Shown here: positions 56,025-64,000 of the stretch, one piece after another | Layout: every line of letters begins with the position of its first letter | Position numbering within the stretch: the first letter of the stretch is position 1 | Origin: Chromatiaceae bacterium | Lineage (GTDB): Bacteria; Pseudomonadota; Gammaproteobacteria; Chromatiales; Chromatiaceae | Assembly: GCA_016714645.1 (NCBI GenBank) | Contig: JADKCI010000004.1 | Coordinates: 62,001 to 126,000, forward strand | Reading direction: 5' to 3' | DNA: 64,000 nt | Translations under genes and position numbers: made by a program | Notes under the pieces: generated by a model | What the model was told of the DNA's origin: nothing | Database searches by the model: none | The model's input: only the letters and a program-made list of their open reading frames with translations

Positions 56025-57479
56025 CTATTCGAAGCTAGGCGGCGAGGCCCGGTGCCAGTCCGTGACCGCTTGCAGCCTGTGGGCGACGTTGAGCAGCCGA
56101 CCCTCCTGGAAATAGTCGGCGATAAGCTGTAGGCCCACCGGCAGGCCGCCAGACTGGGCCACCGGCAGGGATAGGCCCGGCAGGCCCGCCAGGTTGGTGG
56201 CGATGGTGTAGATATCGTTGAGGTACATGGCCACCGGGTCGTCCCCCTTGTCACCCAGCGGGAAGGCAGTGGTGGGGCTGGTGGGGCCCAGGATGACATC
56301 CACCTCCTCGAAGGCGCGGCGGAAATCGTCGCTGATGAGGTGTCGCAGCTTTTGCGCCTTGAGGTAATAGGCGTCGTAGTAGCCGGCGGATAGAACGTAG
56401 GTGCCGATCATGATGCGCCGCTTGACCTCGGCCCCAAAGCCCTCGGCGCGGCTGCGCTGGTAGAGGTCGAGCAGATCTCGGGGCTCCTGGCAGCGATGAC
56501 CGTAGCGCACCCCATCAAAGCGAGCCAGATTGGAGGAACATTCCGCCGGCGCCACCACATAGTAGGTCGGCACCGATAAGGGGCTGTTGGGCAAGCTGAT
56601 CTCGCGGATCTGGGCGCCCAGGCGGCGGTACTCGGCGATGGCGGCCTCCACGCTGGCGGCCACCCCCGCGTCCAGCCCAGCGCCGAAGTATTCCTTGGGC
56701 AGGCCGATGCGCAGGCCCGCCAGATCCTGGCCCAGCCCGGCGCGATAGTCCGGCACCGGTTCCTGGGAACTGGTGGAGTCACGGGGATCGAAGCCCGCCA
56801 TGGCCTGGAGCAGCAGGGCCGCATCCTCGGCGGTGCGGGTCATGGGGCCGGCCTGGTCCAGGCTGGAGGCGAAGGCGATCATGCCCCAGCGGGAGACGCG
56901 CCCGTAGGTCGGCTTGAGCCCGGTCAGGCCGCAGAGGGCCGCCGGCTGGCGGATGGATCCGCCGGTGTCCGTGCCCGTCGCCGCAGCGCACAGATAGGCC
57001 GCCACCGCCGCCGCCGATCCGCCCGAGGAACCGCCCGGTACCCGCGTCTCATCCCAGGGGTTTTTGACCGGGCCGTACCAGCTCGTCTCATTGGACGAAC
57101 CCATGGCAAATTCGTCCATGTTGGTCTTGCCCAGCATCACCACCCCGGCCTGTTCCAGCCGCTCCACCACCGTGGCGCTGTAGGGCGCCACGAAGCTGTC
57201 CAGCATCCGCGAGCCGCAACTGGTCTTGAGGCCATAGGTGCAGAAGATGTCCTTGTGGGCGATGGGAATACCGGCCAGGGGCCCGACCTCGCCGCTGCGC
57301 CGCTGGGAATCCGCCCGCTCCGCCGCCTCCAGGGCCCGATCGGCGGCGACCGTGATGTAGGCGTTCAGGCGTGGATTGAGTCGCTCGATGCGCGCCAGAA
57401 AGTGGCGGGTCAGTTCCACGCTGGTGAAGGCGCCCTGGCGCAGCCCGCGATCCAGTTCGGCGATGGTCATCTTATGCAT
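56025..57479 (-). CDS. gatA: Asp-tRNA(Asn)/Glu-tRNA(Gln) amidotransferase subunit A
   Basis: Glutaminase subunit of the GatCAB complex that makes Gln-tRNA or Asn-tRNA by transamidation. It has the amidase signature with the Ser-cisSer-Lys triad: lysine in [14 protein letters not shown], serines in [17 protein letters not shown] and [13 protein letters not shown]. Length 484 aa from ATG 57479 ([13 protein letters not shown]) is normal; the frame from 57548 overreaches. It follows gatC by 61 bases. gatB is not downstream, where the alcohol dehydrogenase is found instead. Confidence 0.95.
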   Translation of the reverse strand: MHKMTIAELDRGLRQGAFTSVELTRHFLARIERLNPRLNAYITVAADRALEAAERADSQRRSGEVGPLAGIPIAHKDIFCTYGLKTSCGSRMLDSFVAPYSATVVERLEQAGVVMLGKTNMDEFAMGSSNETSWYGPVKNPWDETRVPGGSSGGSAAAVAAYLCAAATGTDTGGSIRQPAALCGLTGLKPTYGRVSRWGMIAFASSLDQAGPMTRTAEDAALLLQAMAGFDPRDSTSSQEPVPDYRAGLGQDLAGLRIGLPKEYFGAGLDAGVAASVEAAIAEYRRLGAQIREISLPNSPLSVPTYYVVAPAECSSNLARFDGVRYGHRCQEPRDLLDLYQRSRAEGFGAEVKRRIMIGTYVLSAGYYDAYYLKAQKLRHLISDDFRRAFEEVDVILGPTSPTTAFPLGDKGDDPVAMYLNDIYTIATNLAGLPGLSLPVAQSGGLPVGLQLIADYFQEGRLLNVAHRLQAVTDWHRASPPSFE

Positions 57480-57540
57480 GAGGGCTTGTCCTGGGGCGGA
57501 GAGAGTGAAACGGGGTAAGCAAGGGGGGTGGCGGACCCCA

Positions 57541-59087
<1,547 letters not shown>

Positions 59088-59277
59088 TCCCGGTGGCGGG
59101 GGTGCGGGCCTCGATCCCGGCGACCCGGGCCCCGTTAGCCGGGGCGCCGGGGTTGGGCCTGGCACCCCACCGGACCAGCCCCGGGGCGCGCTGGCTTGGC
59201 CGTCGCCCCTGGGGTCCCTGAACGAGGTTGTCGCCCATCAAACCCCTCTTCCTGCGCGGGCCTCGCCCACCTACCGG

Positions 59278-60162
59278 GTGGTGATCGCGGTCCTTCTGTC
59301 CATTGGCCTCATGGTGGCCGACCAGCGCCAGCACCTGCTGGAGCCGCTGCGCTCCACCCTGTCCCTGCTGGTCTCGCCCCTGCACTATCTCGCCAGTATG
59401 CCCGTCGGGGTGGTCGCGACCCTCAAGGGGCTGTTCGCCAGCGAGCCCTCCCTGCGCCAGGATAACGAGGTTCTGAAGGCGGAGAATCTGAGCCTCAAGG
59501 GCCGGCTGCAACGCCTGGAGTCCCTGGAGGCGGAGAACCGCCGTCTGCACGATCTGCTGGGCTCCTCCTTCCGCGTCGGCGAGCGGGTCCTGATCGCCGA
59601 GATGCTCTCCGTGGACCTGGATCCCTATCGCCAGCAGGTGCTGATCAACAAGGGCAGCGCCTCGGGGGTCTTCGTTGGCCAGCCGGTGCTGGACTCCAAC
59701 GCCGTCATGGGGCAGGTCATCTGGGTGGGGCCCACCACGGCCACCGTTCTCCTCATCACCGACGCGGCCCATGGCTTGCCAGTGCGGGTCAATCGTAACG
59801 GCCTGCGCGCCGTGGCCACGGGCACCGGCCTGGTCAACCAGCTCGACCTGTCCTATGTCCCTCACGACGCCGACCTGGAGGAGGGAGACCTCCTGGTCAC
59901 CTCCGGCCTCGGTGGCCGCTTTCCGGCCGGTTATCCCGTGGCGCGGGTGAGCGAGATCATGCGTGAATCGGGCCAGCCCTTCGCGCGGGTGACGGCCACC
60001 CCCAATGCCCACCTCGATAGTGGCCATGAGGTGCTGCTGGTATGGACCCTGCCCGAGGCTGGCAACCAGGAGTTTGCTCCCTCCCCCCGCGCAGGGGAGG
60101 GCCGGGGAGAGGGGGCCGAACAGGCTATCCCCGCCGCCCTTTCCCAGGGGAAGGCGCCATGA
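59278..60162 (+). CDS. mreC: rod shape-determining protein MreC, 5' end apparently frameshifted
   Basis: A bitopic membrane protein linking MreB to wall enzymes. The transmembrane helix is VVIAVLLSIGLMVADQ, followed by a coiled coil (LRQDNEVLKAENLSLKGRLQRLESLEAENRRL, in parts) and the beta-domain (VLINKGSASGVFVGQPVLDSNAVMGQV, VTSGLGGRFPAGYPV). The usual N-terminus KPLFLRGP is encoded just upstream (59240-59263) in another frame. One base appears to be missing near 59260. As written, translation could start at GTG 59278 or 59281. The C-terminal tail carries an unusual Pro/Gly-rich extension. Overlaps mreD by four bases. Confidence 0.88.
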   Translation: MVIAVLLSIGLMVADQRQHLLEPLRSTLSLLVSPLHYLASMPVGVVATLKGLFASEPSLRQDNEVLKAENLSLKGRLQRLESLEAENRRLHDLLGSSFRVGERVLIAEMLSVDLDPYRQQVLINKGSASGVFVGQPVLDSNAVMGQVIWVGPTTATVLLITDAAHGLPVRVNRNGLRAVATGTGLVNQLDLSYVPHDADLEEGDLLVTSGLGGRFPAGYPVARVSEIMRESGQPFARVTATPNAHLDSGHEVLLVWTLPEAGNQEFAPSPRAGEGRGEGAEQAIPAALSQGKAP

Positions 60163-60644
60163 TCGACTTCTCCCCCCGCCGCTGGCTCCTCATCCCGAGC
60201 CTGGGGGTGGCACTGCTGCTGACCCTCCTGCCGCTGCCCGAATGGGCCAGCGAGCTGAGACCGCCCTGGGTCGCCCTGACCCTGCTGTACTGGATCCTGG
60301 CCACCCCCGAGCGGGTTGGAGTCTTCTGGGGCTGGGCTATGGGGCTGCTGCTGGATGTCAGTATTGGCACCGTCCTGGGCCAGCATGCCCTGAGCCTGGC
60401 GGTGATGGCCTGGATCATGGTGAGCCTCCAGCAACGCCTCGGCCTCTATCCGCCGTTTCAACAGGCCCTGGCGGTCTGGCTGCTCCTGCTGGCGGAGCGG
60501 TTGGTATCGCTCTGGGTCATGGGCGCCCTGGGTCAACCGACCCCTGGCCTGCCTTACTGGCTATCCACCCTGATGGGGCTCCTCATCTGGCCCTGGATCC
60601 CGCTCCTGACCCGCGGTGGTCGGCGCGGTTACGGGATGGGCTGA
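60159..60644 (+). CDS. mreD: rod shape-determining protein MreD
   Basis: A 161-aa inner-membrane protein with about five membrane segments. MIDFSPRRWLLIPSLGVALLLTLLPLP and PPWVALTLLYWILATPERVGVFWGWAMGLLLDV match the family (shown in part). The ATG at 60159 overlaps the mreC stop (ATGA). The frame opening at 60042 is inside mreC and not used. Confidence 0.92.
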   Translation: MIDFSPRRWLLIPSLGVALLLTLLPLPEWASELRPPWVALTLLYWILATPERVGVFWGWAMGLLLDVSIGTVLGQHALSLAVMAWIMVSLQQRLGLYPPFQQALAVWLLLLAERLVSLWVMGALGQPTPGLPYWLSTLMGLLIWPWIPLLTRGGRRGYGMG

Positions 60645-62535
60645 GCACGCCGTGGCCGGCTCCTGGTTCCACGCGGCGGATGGCGAGCGGCGGCTGTTCG
60701 CGCGCCGCGCCTGGGTCGCGGCCATCCTGGCGACCCTGCTCCTGTCCCTGGTGGTGGCGCGGGTGGCGCACCTGCAAATTGACAGCCACCAGCATTTTTC
60801 GACCCTGTCCCAGGACAACCGGGTGCGGCTGGAGCCCCTTCCGCCGGTGCGGGGTCTCATCTACGACACCCAGGGCGTCCTCTTGGCGGCCAACGAGCCC
60901 TCCTTTACCCTCACCGTCACGCCAGACAAGGCGAAGGATATGGACGGGCTCCTCGGGGAGCTGTCCAAGCTGATCCGCCTCGACGAGGCGGACATCCGGC
61001 GCTTTGAACGGTTACGTCGTCAGGGCTCGCCTTATACGGCGGTGCCCTTGCGCCTGCACCTGACAGAGGAGGAGATTGCCCGCGTCTCCCTGGAGGGCTA
61101 TCGTTTCCCGGCGGTCGATATCCGCACCGATCTGTTGCGGACCTACCCCATGGGCATCTATACGGCCCACGTCCTGGGCTACGTGGCGCGCATCGACGAG
61201 GAAGAGGTCAAGCGCATCGACGCCGCCAATTACAGGGGCACGGACTTCATCGGCAAGAACGGGCTGGAGAAGTCCTACGAGGAGGTGCTGCACGGGCGCG
61301 TCGGCTATCGCCAGGTGGAGGTCAACGCCAAGGGCCGGGTCCTGCGCACCCTGGAGAGCGAGCCGCCGACACCGGGCAAGGATTTGCGGCTGCATCTGGA
61401 TATTCGCCTGCAACGCAACGCGGCGGCGGCCATGGCCGGCAAGCGCGGTGCCGTGGTGGCCATCGATCCCCGGACGGGGGGGGTTCTGGCGATGGTCAGC
61501 AACCCCGGTTTCGACCCCAATCCCTTTGTCGAAGGGATCGGCGCCAAGGAATATGCGGCCCTGCGCGACGACATCGACGTCCCCCTCTTCGACCGTGCCC
61601 TGCGCGGCCAGTACCCGCCGGGTTCGACCATCAAGCCCTTCATCGCCCTCGGTGGGCTAGAGACGGGCGTCATCACCACCGGCAAGGTCAAGCATTGTAG
61701 CGGGGCCTTTCAGTTGCCCGGTCAATCCCACCGCTATCGCGATTGGCGCAAGGGCGGTCATGGCTCTGTGGACATGCGTCGGGCCATCGTGGAGTCCTGC
61801 GATGTCTATTTCTACGACCTGGCCCATCATCTGGGCATCGACCGGTTGGGTGACTTCCTGGGCAAATTCCACTTCGGCCGCAAGACGGGCGTCGATCTGG
61901 CGGGGGAGCTTGGTGGCCTGATGCCCTCGAAGGAGTGGAAGCGTCGGGTGCGCCATCAGGCCTGGTATCCGGGCGAGACCCTGATTGTCGGCATCGGTCA
62001 GGGGGCCTTTCTGGCCACGCCTTTGCAGTTGGCGGCGGCCACCGCCGCCATCGCCAATGGCGGCCGTTATCTCGAACCGCGCGTGGCGAAGGCGCTGGAC
62101 GCGGGTCAAGGGCAGCTCGCACCGATTCAGGCCCCCCGGCGCGATCTCGGGCTGGACCCCGATCATGTGGAGGATATTATCCAGGCGATGACCCAGGTCG
62201 TGGAGAGTCCCCGGGGTACGGCCCGGCGCATCCGGAGCCCCGCCTATCGTATTGCCGGCAAGACCGGTACGGCCCAGGTCTTTACCGTCGGCCAGAAGGA
62301 GACCTATAAGGAAAAGCAGGTCGCCGCGCGCAAGCGTGACCATGCCCTCTTCGTGGCCTTTGCCCCGGTGGATGACCCGCGCATCGCCGTGGCGGTCCTG
62401 GTGGAGAATGGCGGTCATGGGGGCTCGGTGGCCGCGCCTATCGCCCGGGCCGTGATGGATAGCTATCTGCTGGGCAAGGACCCCCCGGCGGATCTGGGCG
62501 CCGAGTCCGAGGAGGAGGCCGAGGATGGCGATTGA
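60616..62535 (+). CDS. mrdA: penicillin-binding protein 2
   Basis: Elongasome DD-transpeptidase. A single membrane helix (AWVAAILATLLLSLVVARVAHL) is followed by the pedestal domain (LPPVRGLIYDTQGVLLAANEPSF). The transpeptidase domain has the catalytic serine motif PPGSTIKPF, SCD in place of the SxN motif (ESCDVYFYD) and KTGTAQV. Length 639 aa is normal. The GTG at 60616 overlaps mreD by 29 bases; GTG 60652 (AGSWFHAADGERR) is an alternative. It overlaps mrdB by 11 bases. Confidence 0.95.
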   Translation: MVGAVTGWAEHAVAGSWFHAADGERRLFARRAWVAAILATLLLSLVVARVAHLQIDSHQHFSTLSQDNRVRLEPLPPVRGLIYDTQGVLLAANEPSFTLTVTPDKAKDMDGLLGELSKLIRLDEADIRRFERLRRQGSPYTAVPLRLHLTEEEIARVSLEGYRFPAVDIRTDLLRTYPMGIYTAHVLGYVARIDEEEVKRIDAANYRGTDFIGKNGLEKSYEEVLHGRVGYRQVEVNAKGRVLRTLESEPPTPGKDLRLHLDIRLQRNAAAAMAGKRGAVVAIDPRTGGVLAMVSNPGFDPNPFVEGIGAKEYAALRDDIDVPLFDRALRGQYPPGSTIKPFIALGGLETGVITTGKVKHCSGAFQLPGQSHRYRDWRKGGHGSVDMRRAIVESCDVYFYDLAHHLGIDRLGDFLGKFHFGRKTGVDLAGELGGLMPSKEWKRRVRHQAWYPGETLIVGIGQGAFLATPLQLAAATAAIANGGRYLEPRVAKALDAGQGQLAPIQAPRRDLGLDPDHVEDIIQAMTQVVESPRGTARRIRSPAYRIAGKTGTAQVFTVGQKETYKEKQVAARKRDHALFVAFAPVDDPRIAVAVLVENGGHGGSVAAPIARAVMDSYLLGKDPPADLGAESEEEAEDGD

Positions 62536-63661
62536 GCCTGTCGACGCGAGTCTGGACCGAGTGCCCCTGGCCGGGCAAGCGACCCTCTCCCAGCGGCTGC
62601 ACCTGGATCTGCCCTTGGTCTTTGCCCTGCTACTGGCGGCGGGCTATGGCCTGCTGGTGCTCTTCAGCGCCATCGACCAGGACCCGAAACGGCTGGAGGC
62701 CCAACTGCTGCGCCTGGGGCTCGCCTTTGGGGTCATGATCCTCGTCGCCCAGATCCCCCCCCGGCTCTGGCGGCGCCTGGCGGTCCCCCTCTACATGGTT
62801 GGCGTGCTCATGCTGGTGGCGGTGCTGGCGGTCGGCGAGATCGGCAAGGGCGCCCAGCGTTGGCTGGACCTGGGACTGCTGCGCTTTCAGCCTTCGGAAC
62901 TGCTCAAGCTGGGGGTGCCGCTGATGCTGGCCTGGTTTCTGGCGCTTCGGCCCCTGCCGCCTGGGGGCTGGCGTACCCTGGTGGCGGCCATCCTGACCGC
63001 GGTGCCGGCGGTGCTTATCGCCCGCCAGCCGGACCTGGGCACGGCCCTGCTGGTGGGCAGCGCCGGGGCCTTCGTTCTCTTTCTGGCGGGCTTGTCCTGG
63101 CGGCTCATCGCCCTACTGGTGGCCATCGCCGCCGCCCTGGCCCCCCTGCTCTGGAGCCAGATGCTGGACTATCAGAAAAATCGGGTGCTGACCCTTTTCG
63201 ACCCGGAAAGCGATCCCCTGGGCACGGGCTACCACATCATCCAGTCCAAAATCGCCATCGGCTCCGGCGGGGTCTATGGCAAGGGCTGGGGCCTGGGCAC
63301 CCAGTCCCATCTGGAATTCCTGCCCGAACGCTCCACCGACTTCATCTTCGCCGTCCTGGGCGAGGAACTGGGCCTCTTTGGCGTCCTGGCGCTGCTGGGT
63401 ATCTATCTCTTTATCCTCTTCCGGGGGCTCTACATCGCCAGCCAGTCCCAGGATGCCTTTGGGCGCCTGCTGGCGGGTGGTCTGACCCTGGTCTTTTTCG
63501 TCTATCTCTTCGTCAACACCGGCATGGTGTCCGGCCTGCTGCCGGTCGTAGGCGTACCCCTGCCGCTGGTGAGTTACGGCGGCACCTCCATGGTGACCAT
63601 TCTGGCCGGCTTCGGGCTCATCATGGCCGTGCATACCCACCGGGGCCTTTCGGGGCGCTAG
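62525..63661 (+). CDS. mrdB: rod shape-determining SEDS glycosyltransferase RodA
   Basis: A 378-aa polytopic SEDS protein that polymerises lipid II together with PBP2. Characteristic segments are RFQPSELLKLGVPL, RQPDLGTALLVG, QSKIAIGSGGVYGKGWGLGTQS, LPERSTDFIFAVLGEELGL and PLPLVSYGGTSMVT. Last gene of the mre-mrd operon; no lytic transglycosylase or dacA gene follows at once. Confidence 0.96.
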   Translation: MAIEPVDASLDRVPLAGQATLSQRLHLDLPLVFALLLAAGYGLLVLFSAIDQDPKRLEAQLLRLGLAFGVMILVAQIPPRLWRRLAVPLYMVGVLMLVAVLAVGEIGKGAQRWLDLGLLRFQPSELLKLGVPLMLAWFLALRPLPPGGWRTLVAAILTAVPAVLIARQPDLGTALLVGSAGAFVLFLAGLSWRLIALLVAIAAALAPLLWSQMLDYQKNRVLTLFDPESDPLGTGYHIIQSKIAIGSGGVYGKGWGLGTQSHLEFLPERSTDFIFAVLGEELGLFGVLALLGIYLFILFRGLYIASQSQDAFGRLLAGGLTLVFFVYLFVNTGMVSGLLPVVGVPLPLVSYGGTSMVTILAGFGLIMAVHTHRGLSGR

Positions 63662-63687
63662 GCGGTGTGGGTGAACTGGTAGGTGAC

Positions 63688-63801
63688 TCAATCGCCGCCA
63701 AGCTTGTGCTTCTCGATCAGCGTGACCTTGGCTTTCACCGCGGCGGCGATGTGGGCGGTGACCAGCCCCGCGCGGGCGCCGCCGATGACGATCAGGTTGC
63801 G
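63688..63801 (-). pseudogene. fragment of a FAD/NAD(P) disulfide oxidoreductase
   Basis: The frame between two stops reads RNLIVIGGARAGLVTAHIAA-AVKAKVTLIEKHKLGGD. This is the N-terminal FAD-binding beta-alpha-beta unit of mercuric reductase or dihydrolipoamide dehydrogenase-type enzymes. It lacks a start codon and stops immediately before the usual redox-active cysteines. About 38 residues of some 480 remain. Confidence 0.65.
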
Positions 63802-63836
63802 CTAGCAGAAGCAGGCGCTGGCGGGTCATGTGCGGA

Positions 63837-64000
63837 TCACTTGCCGCCCCAGATTTCCTCCACTCGCGCGTCCCGGCCGCAGGACTTGCGGTAGTAGTTG
63901 TAGCGGATCGGGTTCTTCTTGGAGTAGTCCTGATGGTAGGTCTCGGCCAGCCAGAACGTTGTGGCCGCTGCCAGCTCGGTATGGATGGTCTTGAATTTAC
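63837..64000 (-). CDS. msrA: peptide-methionine (S)-S-oxide reductase, C-terminal part
   Basis: The gene runs off the right edge. The visible 53 residues read KFKTIHTELAAATTFWLAET, then YHQDYSKKNPIRYNYYRKSCGRDARVEEIWGGK. The segment YHQDY followed by the C-terminal cysteine region is characteristic of MsrA, which repairs oxidised methionine. The catalytic GCFW motif would lie beyond the window. Confidence 0.85.
   Translation of the reverse strand, partial: KFKTIHTELAAATTFWLAETYHQDYSKKNPIRYNYYRKSCGRDARVEEIWGGK

Overview
The window is high-GC gammaproteobacterial DNA, most likely from a member of the Chromatiales (purple sulfur bacterium-like). The evidence is the mix of housekeeping genes (mlaA, pyrC, coaE-pilD-pilC-pilB, acs, thrC, thiC, gatCA, mreBCD-mrdAB), a multihaem cytochrome c, and a two-part acetate uptake set. 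This placement is inferred from gene content and protein style, not from a marker-gene search.

Layout. 0-2.4 kb: the 3' part of a multihaem cytochrome c with a clear terminator, then mlaA. 2.4-6.3 kb: a decayed type III-like restriction-modification locus. It holds only the tail of mod and a res gene with one stop and two frameshifts, but an intact MNT/HEPN toxin-antitoxin-like pair lies between them. 6.3-15.6 kb, minus strand: pyrC, a secreted repeat protein, coaE, pilD, pilC, pilB, an NYN ribonuclease with a cold-shock-like tail, and acs. 15.9-17.5 kb: a complete IS1202-like insertion sequence with a 15-bp target duplication and a frameshifted transposase. 17.5-26.7 kb: a DEDDh exonuclease, a cNMP/CBS/DUF294 nucleotidyltransferase, an Ala-rich coiled-coil protein with four tandem start sites, a DUF4212 + large SSS symporter pair, a small membrane protein, and a DUF485 + ActP pair. 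Together with acs this looks like an acetate uptake, activation and signalling region that the IS now interrupts. 27-33 kb: thrC coupled to a LeuA/CimA-like synthase, a Sel1 + SLT lytic transglycosylase, and thiC.

33-35 kb: a DarT/DarG DNA ADP-ribosylation toxin-antitoxin pair. It is followed by a 54-aa ORF whose tail resembles the C-terminus of ThiC. 35-37.8 kb: a P-type cation ATPase split by a one-base deletion. 38-43.2 kb: an IS3 fragment, two glycosyltransferases and two sulfotransferases, probably for a surface glycan. 43.2-43.5 kb: a second MNT nucleotidyltransferase.

44.1-48.9 kb is the most unusual block: an integron gene-cassette array with no integrase in view (a CALIN). Its cassettes are, in order, a DUF4935-type PIN protein, an unrecognised 546-aa protein, a DUF2513 protein and a PqiA-like membrane protein. 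Each gene is followed by an attC site with RYYYAAC/GTTRRRY boxes and a long imperfect stem carrying extrahelical bases. The third attC is cut inside its R' box by a short group IIC-type intron that has lost most of its maturase ORF. The fourth attC is truncated by an IS481-family transposase fragment, whose frame runs into an RND efflux adaptor gene.

49-53.3 kb: RND adaptor and pump. 53.3-57.8 kb, minus strand: an H-NS-like protein, acetolactate decarboxylase + STAS protein + zinc alcohol dehydrogenase (overlapping genes), gatA and gatC. 58-63.7 kb: the elongasome operon mreB-mreC-mreD-mrdA-mrdB, with an apparent one-base deletion near the 5' end of mreC. 63.7-64 kb: a fragment of a FAD/NAD oxidoreductase and the 3' end of msrA. 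No rRNA, tRNA or CRISPR array was recognised.
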